A stretch of DNA of 64,000 bases from DAHUYF01 sp963789275 (GTDB taxonomy: Bacteria; Pseudomonadota; Alphaproteobacteria; ATCC43930; CGMCC-115725): positions 310,001 through 374,000 of the forward strand of contig CAWBKF010000003.1 in assembly GCA_963789275.1 (NCBI GenBank), given 5' to 3'. The position numbers and the translations under genes were made by a program. The notes below the pieces were generated by a model. The model was given only the letters and a program-made list of their open reading frames with translations, had not been told where the DNA came from and did no database searches. Below are positions 44,812 through 53,983 of this stretch, piece by piece (within the stretch, counting starts at the first letter, position 1; each line of letters starts with the position of its first letter).

Positions 44812-44830
44812 GGCCGCCCGCCTGCCGCCG

Positions 44831-45625
44831 TCAGACGATGTCGCTCACCACGCCGCCATCGACGCGCAGCGCCGCGCCGGTGGTCGCCGCGGCGCGCGGG
44901 CTTGCGAGATAGACCGCGAGGTTCGCCACCTCCTCGGGGGTGGCGAAGCGGCGCAGCAGCGAGCTCGGCCGCGCGGTCCGGAAGAAATCCGCTTCGATCT
45001 CGGCGCGCGGCTTGCCGGCTTTCGCCGCCGCCTTGTCGAGCATCTGGGCGACGCCGGCGGTCATGGTCGGGCCCGGCAGGATGGCGTTGACGGTGACGCC
45101 GGTGGCGGCGAGCTCGATGGCGAGGCCGCGCGAGACCGCGAGCTGCGCCGTCTTGGTCATGCCGTAATGGATCATCTCGCGCGGGATGTTGAGCGCGCTC
45201 TCGCTCGAGACGAAGAGAATGCGCCCCCAGCCCTGGGCGCGCATCGCCGGCGCGTAATGCCGCGCGAGGCGCACGCCGCTCAGCACGTTGGTCTCGAAGA
45301 AGCGCCGCCAGTCGGCATCGGGGATCTCGAAGAACGGCTTCAGCTCGAAGATGCCGAGATTGTTGACCAGGATGTCGGCGCGCGGCAGATGAGCGACGAT
45401 CGCTGCGGCGCCCTCGGCGGTGGCGGCGTCGGCGGCGATGCCGTCGATGCGGGCGCCGCCCGCGCGCGCCGCAAGACGCGCCACGGCATGCTCGACCCCG
45501 TCGCGGCTGCGGCCGTTGAGCGTCACCGCGGCGCCCTCGGCGGCCAGCCCGGCGGCAATGGCAAAGCCGATGCCGTCGGTCGAGCCGGTGACGAGCGCGT
45601 GCCGGTTGCGCAGATCGAGATCCAT
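44831..45625 (-). CDS. Short-chain dehydrogenase/reductase (SDR)
   Basis: A 264-residue classical SDR. ATG 45625 has AGGAG 8 bases upstream. Cofactor site TGSTDGIGFAIAAGLAAEGA near residue 14 (TGxxxGIG), NNLG motif ILVNNLGIFELKPFF near 90, catalytic Ser in LFVSSESALNIPREMIHYGM near 140 with Y-x-x-x-K (YGMTKTAQLA), and SLLRRFATPEEVANLAVYLA near 220. Arg in NGRSRDG suggests NADP(H) use (inference). Substrate unknown; convergent to the nickel permease, not clearly in an operon. Confidence 0.88.
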   Translation of the reverse strand: MDLDLRNRHALVTGSTDGIGFAIAAGLAAEGAAVTLNGRSRDGVEHAVARLAARAGGARIDGIAADAATAEGAAAIVAHLPRADILVNNLGIFELKPFFEIPDADWRRFFETNVLSGVRLARHYAPAMRAQGWGRILFVSSESALNIPREMIHYGMTKTAQLAVSRGLAIELAATGVTVNAILPGPTMTAGVAQMLDKAAAKAGKPRAEIEADFFRTARPSSLLRRFATPEEVANLAVYLASPRAAATTGAALRVDGGVVSDIV

Positions 45626-45684
45626 GGTGAGGCTCCTGTTCGGCAGCTGGTGCTCAAATGGTCGTCGATGCCGCAGCAGCAAGT

Positions 45685-45822
45685 CCTTCTCCGCCCTTCA
45701 GGGCGGAGAAGGATTTAGGATGAGGTGGGCGCGCGCGGTAGGGGCGCCGGAGCCGGGGCGCATCAAACTTCGGAGTGACCCCACCTCACCCCAACCCTCT
45801 CCGCCCCCAGGGGCGGAGAGGG
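45685..45822. repeat. Two palindromic hairpins of the CCTTCTCCGCCC type
   Basis: Hairpin one: CCTTCTCCGCCC-TTCA-GGGCGGAGAAGG (45685-45712). Hairpin two: CCCTCTCCGCCCCC followed by GGGGCGGAGAGGG (45795-45822), preceded by CCCCACCTCACCCCAACC. This is a widespread alphaproteobacterial intergenic repeat type, here as a facing pair about 80 bases apart between two leftward genes. Confidence 0.7.
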
Positions 45823-45855
45823 AGAAGGAATCGCGCTGCCATCGAGACTCTGCGC

Positions 45856-47210
45856 TCACCCTACGACACAAAGCCGCGTGAGCTCCGTGATCGAGGCGAG
45901 CTTGTCGAGGTTGGCGACGGCGGCGGCGAGGCGCTCGGCTTGGGCGGTGCCCAGCACCGGAGCGGCGAGGCTCATGAACTTCGCTTCGAGGCGGCTTCCT
46001 TGCGCCGCGAGATCGCTCGCCGGCACGCCGCTGTCGTGGCGCGCCTCGAGCACGCGGCCATCGGCAAGCGTCACGGTGAGCGCCGCCACGGTGTGCGGCC
46101 AGTCGGGCTGGAAATCGACGGTCACCTTGTCGCGGAGATCGACCAGACGCGGATCGGCGGCGGTCTTCTCGCTGTAGCTGTCGAGTGCCGCGGTATCGAG
46201 CCCTGAGAGCGCCATGGCGGTGGTGAGGCGCAGCGAGAATTTGGCCTCGAGCCCGGTGCGCGGCGCCGGGATGTGGCAGACCTTGGCGGCGCCGCTCTCG
46301 ACTTTGAGCACGACGCCGCGCACCGCGGCGGCATCGAAGCCGGGTGCGCGGGCGACCGCGCGGGCGCATTCGATCGGCGCGTGCGTCAGGTAGCAGGCGG
46401 CATGATACTTGAAGAGGTTGTCCAGGAGATGCCAGCCCCGGCGCGGCGGCGCCAGCGCGCGCTCCGGCCGGAAGTCCGGGCTCGCGGTATCGGCGAAACC
46501 CTGGGCGCATTCGAGCACGTCGTCGCGGCTGGTGAATCCGCGCGCGGCGAGGCTCGCCGCGAGCAATCCGTTCTGCGCCGCCTTGCCGGCATGGAGCGGC
46601 TTGCACATGGTGCCGAACATGGATTTGAGCCCGGCCGCCTGGGTCCCGGCGATGCCGAACGCGGTGGCGGTGCGCTGCGCGCCGAGGCCGAGCAGATTGG
46701 CGGCGGCGGCGGCGGCGCCGAAACTGCCGACCGTGCCGGTGTTGTGGAATCCCCGCGCGTAATGGCCGGGGGAGACCAGCGCGCCGACGCGGCACAGCGT
46801 CTCGTATCCGGCGACGAAGGCGGCGATCACCTGCGCGCCGCCGGCGCCCCGCGCCTCGGCCAGCGCCAGCACCGCCGGCAGCAGCGGCGCGGTCGGGTGG
46901 CCGCCCATGGTCATGTTGACGTCGTCATAGTCGAGCGCATGCGAGGCGGCGCCGTTGACCAGCGCCGCCTGCTGCGTCGGCAAGCGCAGGCGATGGCCGA
47001 TCGCGGTCGCCGTCGGCGCGCCGCCCTGCTCCTCCGCTTCGATCAGCAGGATGCGCGCGAGATCCTCGCGCGATCCCGCCAGCGTCACCGCGAGCCAGTC
47101 GAGCAGGCACTGGCGCGCCAAGCAGACGCACCTCCTCGGGCAGGTCGTCATAGCGCAGCGACTGCGGCGCGGCGGGCGAGCTCGGATGTCACGGGCACGG
47201 CCGTTGTCAT
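45856..47210 (-). pseudogene. MmgE/PrpD-family protein, two frameshifts in the first 35 codons
   Basis: About 450 residues. ATG 47210 (GGAGG upstream) begins MTTAVPVTSELARR; deleting single bases near 47,166 and 47,120 joins this to RYDDLPEEVR and then LARQCLLDWLAVTLAGSRED. The rest is intact: SHALDYDDVNMTMGGHPTAP near residue 90, FHNTGTVGSFGAAAAAANLL near 150, and FKYHAACYLTHAPIECARAV near 265. MmgE/PrpD proteins include 2-methylcitrate dehydratase, cis-aconitate decarboxylase and others acting on tricarboxylates. It is divergent from the LivK-LeuCD-LeuB genes, hinting at a common C5-C7 dicarboxylate pathway. Confidence 0.82.
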
Positions 47211-47393
47211 GGTGTCCTCCCGGGTTTTGGGAAAGGCTGGCATGATGGCCGGCGCGCGTCCAGCCCATCACGCGCCCCACCCACTCGCGCATTGCCAGGG
47301 CGGCGGAAAAGAACCACCATATCGGGGCAGGACAAAAGACGATGCCACGCCCGGCGGTTGCCGGGCAAAGGCCGCGGCAAACGGGAGGAAAGA

Positions 47394-48600
47394 ATGCAGC
47401 GATTCTATCAATCTCTGCTCATGCTGGCGGCCGTGGCGCTGGCGGCGCTGCCGGCGCAGGCGCAAAAACAGTATGCGCCCGGAATCAGCGATGCCGAGAT
47501 CCGGATCGGCCAGACCATGCCCTATAGCGGGCCGGCCTCGGCCTATAGCGCGATCGGCCGGGCCGAACTCGCCTATCTCGCCATGCTCAACGAAGCAGGG
47601 CGGCATCAACGGCCGCAAAATCACGCTGCTCAGCCTCGATGACGGCTATTCGCCGCCCAAGACCTACGAGCAGACGCGGCGGCTGATCGAGCAGGACAAT
47701 GTCGCCTTCATCTTCTCCAGCCTGGGCACGCCGACCGGGGTCGTCGTCCACAAATATCTCAACGACCACAAGGTGCCGCAGCTCTTCCAGGCCTCGGGCG
47801 CGACGTTCTGGGCCGATCCCGCGCATTTCCCCTGGAGCATCGGCTGGCAGCCGAACTACCAGACCGAAGGCGCGATCTATGGCCGCTACCTGCTGCAGCA
47901 CGACCCCAACGCGCGCGTCGCGGTGCTCTATCAGAACGACGATGCCGGGCGCGACTATGTCGCGGGCTTCCATCAGGGGCTCGGCGAGGCCGCGGCGAAG
48001 AAGATGATCGTCGCGGTCGCTACCTACGAGGTGACCGACGCGACGCTGGACTCGCAGATCGTCAGCCTGCAGAGCTCGGGCGCCACGGTGCTGTTCAACA
48101 ACTCGACGCCGAAATTCGCGGCGCAGGCGGTGCGCAAGGTCTATGACGTCGGCTGGAAGCCGACGCAATTCCTGATGAGCGTCGCGACCTCGGTCTCGGC
48201 GGTGATGGAGCCCGCCGGACTCGAGAAGGGCCAGGGCATCATCACCGCGCAATACTTGAAGGATCCCAACGATGCGCAGTGGCAGAACGATGCCGCGATG
48301 AAGGAATGGTTCGCCTTCATGAAGAAGTATTATCCCGAGGGCAATCTCGGCGACAGCTTCAACGTCTACGGCTATGCGGTGGCGCAGACGCTGGCGCAGA
48401 TGCTGCGGCAGTGCGGCGACGACCTCTCGCGCGAGAACATCATGAAGCAGGCGGCGAGCCTCGACATGGCGCTGCCGCTGCTGCTGCCCGGCATCCGCAT
48501 CCACACCGGCGCGCAGGATTTCTCGCCGATCAAGCAGATGCGGCTCGCCCGCTTCGAAGGCAAGCAATGGGTCGCATTCGGCGAGGTGATCGGCGAATGA
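47394..48600 (+). pseudogene. LivK-type ABC substrate-binding protein, one frameshift
   Basis: ATG 47394 (GGGAGGAA upstream) begins a signal peptide (LMLAAVALAALPAQA) and GISDAEIRIGQTMPYSGPAS. After an extra G near 47,600 (GCAGGGCGGC) the protein continues in the next frame: INGRKITLLSLDDGYSPPKT, YLLQHDPNARVAVLYQNDDA and GEAAAKKMIVAVATYEVTDA. Standard branched-chain-amino-acid-type type-I periplasmic binding protein, about 400 residues. No permease or ATPase follows; instead its stop overlaps the start of the LeuC-LeuD gene, an unusual pairing. Confidence 0.82.
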
Positions 48601-50645
48601 GCGGACGGACGCTCTTCGACAAGATCTGGCAGGCGCATACCGTCGCCGATCTCGGCGACGGCTATGCGCTGCTCCATGTCGACCGCCATCTGCTGCATGA
48701 TCTCGGCGGCGGCCGCGCGGTGATGGATATCGGCGAGAAAGGCTACCGGTTGCGCAATCCCGGCCTCACCTTCGCCACGCCCGACCACGCCATCTCGACC
48801 GCGCCCGGCCGCGCCGGCACCACCGCCACCGGCAACCGGCTGCTGGGCGATCTGCGCAGCCTCGCGCGCGAGCACAGCGTGCGCCTCTTCGATGTCGGCG
48901 AACCCGGCCAGGGCATCGTCCATGTCATCGGCCCGGAGCTGGGGCTGAGCCTGCCCGGGGCGCTGATCGTCTGCGGCGACAGCCACACCTGCACCCATGG
49001 CGGCATGGGCGCGCTCGCCTTCGGCATCGGCTCGAGCGAGGTGACGCATGTGCTGGCGACGCAATGCCTGGTGCAGCGCCGGCCGAAGCAGCTCAGCGTG
49101 ACATTCGAGGGATCACGCCGCGAGGGCGTCACGCCCAAGGATCTCATCCTCTATCTCATCGGCCGGATCGGCGCCGCCGGCGGCACCGGCTATGCCGTCG
49201 AATATGGCGGCGACGCCATCCGCGCGCTCGATGTCGAAGGCCGGCTCACGCTGTGCAATCTGTCGATCGAGCTCGGCGCCAAGATGGGCATGGTGGCGCC
49301 CGACGACACCACCTTCGGCTATCTCGCGGGCCGGACGTTCGCGCCCCAGGGCGCGCTGTGGGAGGCGGCGGTGGCGCAGTGGCGCGGCCTGCCGTCGGAT
49401 GAGGACGCCGTCTTCGACCGCGAGGAGCGCATCGATGTCGCCGCCATCGCGCCGCAGATCACCTGGGGCACCAGCCCCGAGCAGGTGATCGCGATCGGCG
49501 AGCGCATCCCCGATCCCGCGGGGATCGCCGATGCCGGGAAGCGCCGCGCGGCGGAAGCGGCGCTCGACTATATGGGCCTCGTCCCCGGCGCGCCCATCGC
49601 CGGCACGCGGATCGACGTGGTGTTCATCGGCTCCTGCACCAACAGCCGGATTTCCGATCTGCGCGCCGCCGCCGCAATCGCACAGCGCGGCACCGTCGCG
49701 CCGCATGTGCGCGCCTGGGTGGTGCCGGGCTCGGAGAGCGTCAAGCGCCAGGCCGAGGCGGAAGGGCTCGACCGCATCTTCCGCGCCGCGGGCTTCGACT
49801 GGCGCGAGCCCGGCTGCTCCATGTGCGTCGCCGCCAATGGCGAGACGGTGCCGCGCGGCCAGCGCTCGGTCTCGACCTCGAACCGCAATTTCGTCGGCCG
49901 CCAGGGGCCGGGAGCGCGCACCCATCTCGCCAGCCCCGCCATGGCGGCAGCGGCGGCGCTGGCCGGCGCCATCGCCGATGTGCGCGACGATCGGGAGCTG
50001 AGCCGCATGGACAAGGTCACCGTCTTCCGCGCGATCGCAGCACCCCTGCTGCGCGAGAATGTCGATACCGACCTCATCATCCGCATCGAGCGGCTGGTGG
50101 GAGCGACGCAGCGCAACGAGCTCGGCCGCTACGCCTTCGAAGCCTGGCGCTTTCGCCCCGACGGCACGCAGGAGCCGGACTTCATCCTCAACCGCGAGCC
50201 CTATCGCCGCGCCGGCATCCTGCTGGCGCTCGACAATTTCGGCTGCGGCAGCTCGCGCGAGGGCGCGGTCTGGGCGCTGAAGCAGACGGGATTGCGCGCG
50301 GTGCTGGCGCCGAGCTTCGGCGACATCTTCTTCAACAACTGCTTCCAGAACGGCGTGCTGCCGGTGGTGCTGGCGGCGGACGACATCCGGGCGATCGCGC
50401 GCCAGGTCGAGGCGGATCCCGAGATGAACCAGGTGACGGTCGACCTCAGGCGCGAGATCGTGGTCGCGCCCGACGGCAGCGAGCTGCCGTTCCGCATCGA
50501 CGGGCTCAGGCGTCGGGCGCTGCTCGAAGGGCTCGATGATATCGGCCTCACCTTGCGCCACGAGGCGGAGATCTCCGCCTTCCAGGCGCGCGACCGCGGC
50601 GAGCGCCCGTGGATCTGGGCGGTGGAGCAAGGGGAACGCCCATGA
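48597..50645 (+). CDS. Fused 3-isopropylmalate dehydratase-like (LeuC-LeuD, aconitase family)
   Basis: A 682-residue single polypeptide. LeuC-like part (residues 1 to ~465): TFATPDHAISTAPGRAG, LIVCGDSHTCTHGGMGALAF near 123, FIGSCTNSRISDLRAAAA near 342 and REPGCSMCVAANGE near 401, giving the three Cys ligands of a [4Fe-4S] cluster. LeuD-like swivel part (~475-682): ENVDTDLIIRIERLVGATQR and NFGCGSSREGAVWALKQTGL near 544. LeuC and LeuD are normally separate, so this is a natural fusion. Start ATG 48597 overlaps the binding-protein stop. It isomerises a 2-hydroxy/3-hydroxy acid pair; leucine synthesis is possible but context suggests another dicarboxylate. Confidence 0.85.
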   Translation: MSGRTLFDKIWQAHTVADLGDGYALLHVDRHLLHDLGGGRAVMDIGEKGYRLRNPGLTFATPDHAISTAPGRAGTTATGNRLLGDLRSLAREHSVRLFDVGEPGQGIVHVIGPELGLSLPGALIVCGDSHTCTHGGMGALAFGIGSSEVTHVLATQCLVQRRPKQLSVTFEGSRREGVTPKDLILYLIGRIGAAGGTGYAVEYGGDAIRALDVEGRLTLCNLSIELGAKMGMVAPDDTTFGYLAGRTFAPQGALWEAAVAQWRGLPSDEDAVFDREERIDVAAIAPQITWGTSPEQVIAIGERIPDPAGIADAGKRRAAEAALDYMGLVPGAPIAGTRIDVVFIGSCTNSRISDLRAAAAIAQRGTVAPHVRAWVVPGSESVKRQAEAEGLDRIFRAAGFDWREPGCSMCVAANGETVPRGQRSVSTSNRNFVGRQGPGARTHLASPAMAAAAALAGAIADVRDDRELSRMDKVTVFRAIAAPLLRENVDTDLIIRIERLVGATQRNELGRYAFEAWRFRPDGTQEPDFILNREPYRRAGILLALDNFGCGSSREGAVWALKQTGLRAVLAPSFGDIFFNNCFQNGVLPVVLAADDIRAIARQVEADPEMNQVTVDLRREIVVAPDGSELPFRIDGLRRRALLEGLDDIGLTLRHEAEISAFQARDRGERPWIWAVEQGERP

Positions 50646-50649
50646 GGTG

Positions 50650-50863
50650 CACCACGGAGGCACGGAGGGCACGGAGAAGCGAAGAATGGTGCGCTGTCGC
50701 GCGCCTGGCGCAGGTTTCAAGCAGCCGACGCCATCAATCACCGTCGTCCCTGCGCAAGCAGGGACCCAGGGCGAGCGCCGAGCGGTTGCTCCTGGGCCCC
50801 GGCTTTCGCCGGGGCGACGAAAACATGGTTTGCTCTTCTCCGTGCTCTCCGTGCCTCCGTGGT
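50650..50863. repeat. Composite palindromic element, copy III (with nested REP pair)
   Basis: Outer arms CACCACGGAGGCACGGAGGG and CTCTCCGTGCCTCCGTGGTC are inverted over 214 bases. Nested hairpins GTCCCTGCGCAAGCAGGGAC and CCCCGGCTTTCGCCGGGG lie inside. The element begins 5 bases after the LeuC-LeuD stop and separates it from the LeuB-like gene, so it sits inside what looks like one operon. Confidence 0.85.
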
Positions 50864-50910
50864 CGCGCTTTCTTGCCGGCACGGTTGCCCTGGGCGGTGG
50901 AGCAGCTTTC

Positions 50911-52020
50911 ATGAGCAATGCGAAACAAGTCGTCTTCATCGGCGGGGAGGGTATCGGGCCGGAGGTCATCGGCGAGGCCGAGCGCGTGCTGCGCTGGCTC
51001 GTCGCGGAGCAGCGGCTCGGAATCGAGATGCGGGACGCGCTCTACGGCGCCGAAGCGTTTCGGCGCACCGGCCAAACCGTGCCGGACGAGACGGCGGCGG
51101 CGCTCCGCTCCGCCGACGCCATCCTGTTCGGCGCCACCGGCGGGCCGGAGTACGACGCGCTGCCGGCCGAGGCGAAGCGCCAGGGCAATCTGCTGCGCAT
51201 CAGGAAGAGCCTCGACCTCTTCGCCAATCTCCGGCCGATCGTGGCGATCCCGGCGCTGGCCGAGGCGTCCTCGCTGAAGAGCCGCGTGCTCGAAGGCGTC
51301 GATTTCGTCATCCTGCGCGAGCTTTCGAGCGGGCTCTATTTCGGCGAGCCGCGCGGCATCGAGACATTGCCCAATGGCGAGCGGCGCGGCGTCAACACCC
51401 ATGTCTACACCTCGGGCGAGATCCGCCGCGTCGCGCGGGAGGGATTCGAGCTGGCGCGCACGCGGCGCCGGCGCCTCTGCTCGGTCGACAAGGCCAATGT
51501 GATGGAGGCGGGACGGCTCTGGCGCGAGGAGGTGCAGGCGCTGCACGATACCGAGTTCGCCGATGTCGAGTTGACGCATATGCTCGTCGACAATTGCGCC
51601 ATGCAGCTGATCCGCGCGCCGCGGCAATTCGACGTGCTGCTCACCGACAACATGTTCGGTGATATCCTGTCGGATGCGGCGGCGATGATCACGGGCTCGC
51701 TCGGCATGCTGCCTTCGGCCTCGCTCGGGCCGGTCGGCGCCGATGGCCGCCGGGCGGCGCTCTATGAACCCGTCCATGGCAGCGCCCCCGACATCGCCGG
51801 CAAAGGCGTCGCCAATCCGCTGGGCGCGATCCTGAGCCTGGCCATGGCGCTGCGGCTCACGCTCGGTGAGCCCGGCGCCGCCGACCGGCTCGAGCGCGCG
51901 GTGAGCGACGCGCTCGCCACAGGCGCGCGCACGCGCGACATCCTGCAGCAGGGTGGTACGGCGGTGGGGACGCGCGAGATGGGGGACGCGGTGATCACGG
52001 CGCTGGCGCGGGGGGCGTAG
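50911..52020 (+). CDS. LeuB-like 3-isopropylmalate/isocitrate-family dehydrogenase
   Basis: A 369-residue beta-decarboxylating dehydrogenase. FIGGEGIGPEVIGEAERVLR at the start, LFGATGGPEYDALPAEAKRQ near 70, substrate loop RELSSGLYFGEPRGIETLPN near 140 (LeuB usually RELTGGIYFG), VDKANVMEAGRLWREEV near 191, DNMFGDILSDAAAMITGSLG near 248 and LYEPVHGSAPDIAGKGVANP near 288. NAD+-dependent oxidation and decarboxylation of an alkylmalate. ATG 50911 is in frame after composite repeat III. Together with the fused LeuC-LeuD it makes a second isopropylmalate-like pair; the altered substrate loop permits another substrate. Confidence 0.87.
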   Translation: MSNAKQVVFIGGEGIGPEVIGEAERVLRWLVAEQRLGIEMRDALYGAEAFRRTGQTVPDETAAALRSADAILFGATGGPEYDALPAEAKRQGNLLRIRKSLDLFANLRPIVAIPALAEASSLKSRVLEGVDFVILRELSSGLYFGEPRGIETLPNGERRGVNTHVYTSGEIRRVAREGFELARTRRRRLCSVDKANVMEAGRLWREEVQALHDTEFADVELTHMLVDNCAMQLIRAPRQFDVLLTDNMFGDILSDAAAMITGSLGMLPSASLGPVGADGRRAALYEPVHGSAPDIAGKGVANPLGAILSLAMALRLTLGEPGAADRLERAVSDALATGARTRDILQQGGTAVGTREMGDAVITALARGA

Positions 52021-52054
52021 ACGTCACGCAAACTGAGCCGATAAAACGCGTCAT

Positions 52055-53047
52055 TCAAGCGCTGAACCGCGCCCGGTAGGCTTGCGGCGTGGCCGCCAGC
52101 AGGCGCAGGAAGCTGCGGCGCATGGTCTCCTCGGAACCGAAGCCGCAACGCTGCGAGATGCGCTTCACCGGCAAGCGCGATTCCGAGAGCAGCCGCCGCG
52201 CCGCTTCCACCCTGAGCCGCTCGATCGCCCGGCCCGGCGTCAGCCCGGTGGCCTCGGCATAGCGCCGGCTGAAGCTGCGCTCGCTCATCTGGGCCTGACG
52301 GGCGAGCAGCGGCAGCGAGATGTCGTCGGCCAGATGCCGGTTGATCCAGTCATGGAGCGCGCCGAATTTGTCCTCGGCCGCTTGCAGCGAGAGCGCCGCG
52401 CTGAACTGCGCCTGCCCGCCCGGACGCTTCAGGAAGACGACCAGGTAGCGCGCCACGGCCAGCGCCGCGGTGCGGCCGAGATCCTGCTGCACCAGCGCCA
52501 GCGCGAGATCGATGCCGGCGGTGACGCCGGCCGAAGTCCAGACCGGGCCGTCGCGCACGAAGATCGGGTCGGGTTCGACGCGCACGGCAGGAAAGCGCCG
52601 GGCGAGCTCGGCGCAGAAGGACCAATGGGTGACGGCCCGCCGCCCATCGAGCACGCCCGCGGCCGCCAGCAGGAACGCCCCGGTGCAGACCGAGGCGACG
52701 CGGCGCGCCACCTTCGCGCGCTCGCGCACCCAATCGACCAGCGCCGGATCCGCGGCGGCGGCTTCGACGCCCTGGCCGCCGGCGACCATCAGCGTATCCA
52801 AGGGCGCCGCGACCGGCGGCAGCGGCGCCGCGGCGAGGCCGAGGCCGGCCGAGGCGGTGACGCCCTCGCCGCCGGGCGCCACGACGCTGAGCGCGTAGGG
52901 AGGCGTGCCGCCCGCTTCTGCGACGAGATCGTTGGCGGAAGCGAAGACCTGAAGCGGCCCCGTGACATCGAGCAGCTGCACCGCGGGGAAGGCCAGCACT
53001 TCGATCACCCGAACGAGGCCTGGCGCGGAACGAGGGATCTTCGACAT
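52055..53047 (-). CDS. GlxA-type transcriptional regulator (DJ-1/PfpI domain plus AraC HTH)
   Basis: A 330-residue regulator. N-terminal DJ-1/PfpI-like domain: VIEVLAFPAVQLLDVTGPLQ near residue 13, TLMVAGGQGVEAAAADPALV near 85, RRVASVCTGAFLLAAAGVLD near 115 (nucleophile-elbow Cys) and VTHWSFCAELARRFPAVRVE. C-terminal AraC DNA-binding domain: LARQAQMSERSFSRRYAEAT near 245 and LPVKRISQRCGFGSEETMRR near 290. The operator is not identified; the divergent SnoaL-type gene or the adjacent LeuB operon are candidate targets. Start at ATG 53047. Confidence 0.9.
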   Translation of the reverse strand: MSKIPRSAPGLVRVIEVLAFPAVQLLDVTGPLQVFASANDLVAEAGGTPPYALSVVAPGGEGVTASAGLGLAAAPLPPVAAPLDTLMVAGGQGVEAAAADPALVDWVRERAKVARRVASVCTGAFLLAAAGVLDGRRAVTHWSFCAELARRFPAVRVEPDPIFVRDGPVWTSAGVTAGIDLALALVQQDLGRTAALAVARYLVVFLKRPGGQAQFSAALSLQAAEDKFGALHDWINRHLADDISLPLLARQAQMSERSFSRRYAEATGLTPGRAIERLRVEAARRLLSESRLPVKRISQRCGFGSEETMRRSFLRLLAATPQAYRARFSA

Positions 53048-53061
53048 TTCCGCCAGAGCCT

Positions 53062-53327
53062 AGCCCGTATTTCTCACACGGGCACGTGCTGCGTTGCACA
53101 CTGTTGGCGCGCTGTTAGGAGCCAGGGCGCTGGCGATGCAGCGCATCGTCAAGCCCGCAGCGACGCGGCAGCGCGCCAACAGTGTGCAACCCGGAGGGAC
53201 GGCGCTCTTTGGCGCCAGGGGGCGTCGCCGGGACGCTCACGATGCGCTGCATCGCCGCGCGTCCCGGCTCCTGCCCTGGCGCCAAAGATCGCCGTCGCAG
53301 CGCATGCCCGTGTGAGAAATACGGGCT
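53062..53327. repeat. 266-bp nested palindromic element
   Basis: Perfect 23-bp terminal inverted repeats (AGCCCGTATTTCTCACACGG... at 53062-53084 and its complement at 53305-53327). Inside, perfect 22-bp arms at 53093-53114 and 53169-53190 (GTTGCACACTGTTGGCGCGC...) and 16-bp CGATGCAGCGCATCGT and its complement further in. No protein coding. It looks like a MITE-sized, highly structured element between the GlxA regulator and the SnoaL-like gene; no target-site duplication could be confirmed. Confidence 0.85.
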
Positions 53328-53496
53328 GGCCGGCAGGCTGGTCTTGTCCATCACGGGCGATCCTTTTGGCGGGAAACGAGGGCTATTTGGCGTTTCCGCC
53401 AGCGCCTCGCCTCCCACATTGCTGCAAGTGATGCAGGACGGTTGGCGCGTCGCGCCAGCACGCAGCACCATCCCGAAGCCTAGAGGCATAGGAGCG

Positions 53497-53870
53497 ATAC
53501 CAAGGATCTCACCCATATCAACGCCTTCACCGCCGCGATGCAGCGCAAGGATGTCGACACCATGCTGACGCACATGGCGGACGACATCATCCTGAAGACC
53601 CCGCTCGCCGCCGAGCCTTTCCACGGCAAGGCCGCGATCAGACCGGTGGTCGAGGCCCTGCTGGCGGTGGTCGACAGGTTCGAGTTCCGCGAGATCCTGC
53701 AGGGCCCCCGGCATGTGTCGGCATTCTTCGGCATCACGATCGGGTCGATCGCGCTCGACGGCGTCGACTATTGGCGCCTCACCGAGGCCGGCCTGATCGA
53801 GGAGATGACGGTCCTGTGGCGGCCGCTTCCCGCAGTGGCGGCGGTCCAGGAGAAGCTCGCCCATGCCTGA
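53497..53870 (+). CDS. SnoaL/NTF2-like protein, start codon apparently lost
   Basis: A ~120-residue NTF2-fold protein: TKDLTHINAFTAAMQRKDVD at the start, MLTHMADDIILKTPLAAEPF, HGKAAIRPVVEALL and VDYWRLTEAGLIEEMTVLW. Homologous frame begins upstream of the only ATG (53538): a good AGGAG at 53490-53494 is followed by AT-ACC where ATG-ACC would be expected, so one base (G) appears deleted at 53498. As sequenced, translation would start at ATG 53538 and lose ~14 residues (110 aa). A polyketide-cyclase-like or scaffold role, unknown. Confidence 0.65.
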
Positions 53871-53983
53871 CGGCGGCCGGCCTCGGAGCCATCAGGCGCC
53901 AGCGATCGCCTTGACCCGCCGACATGGGGGCGGGGACAATCGGTGCGCTCCCGCCCCTACGAGCGAGCGGAGGATCCAATTCC

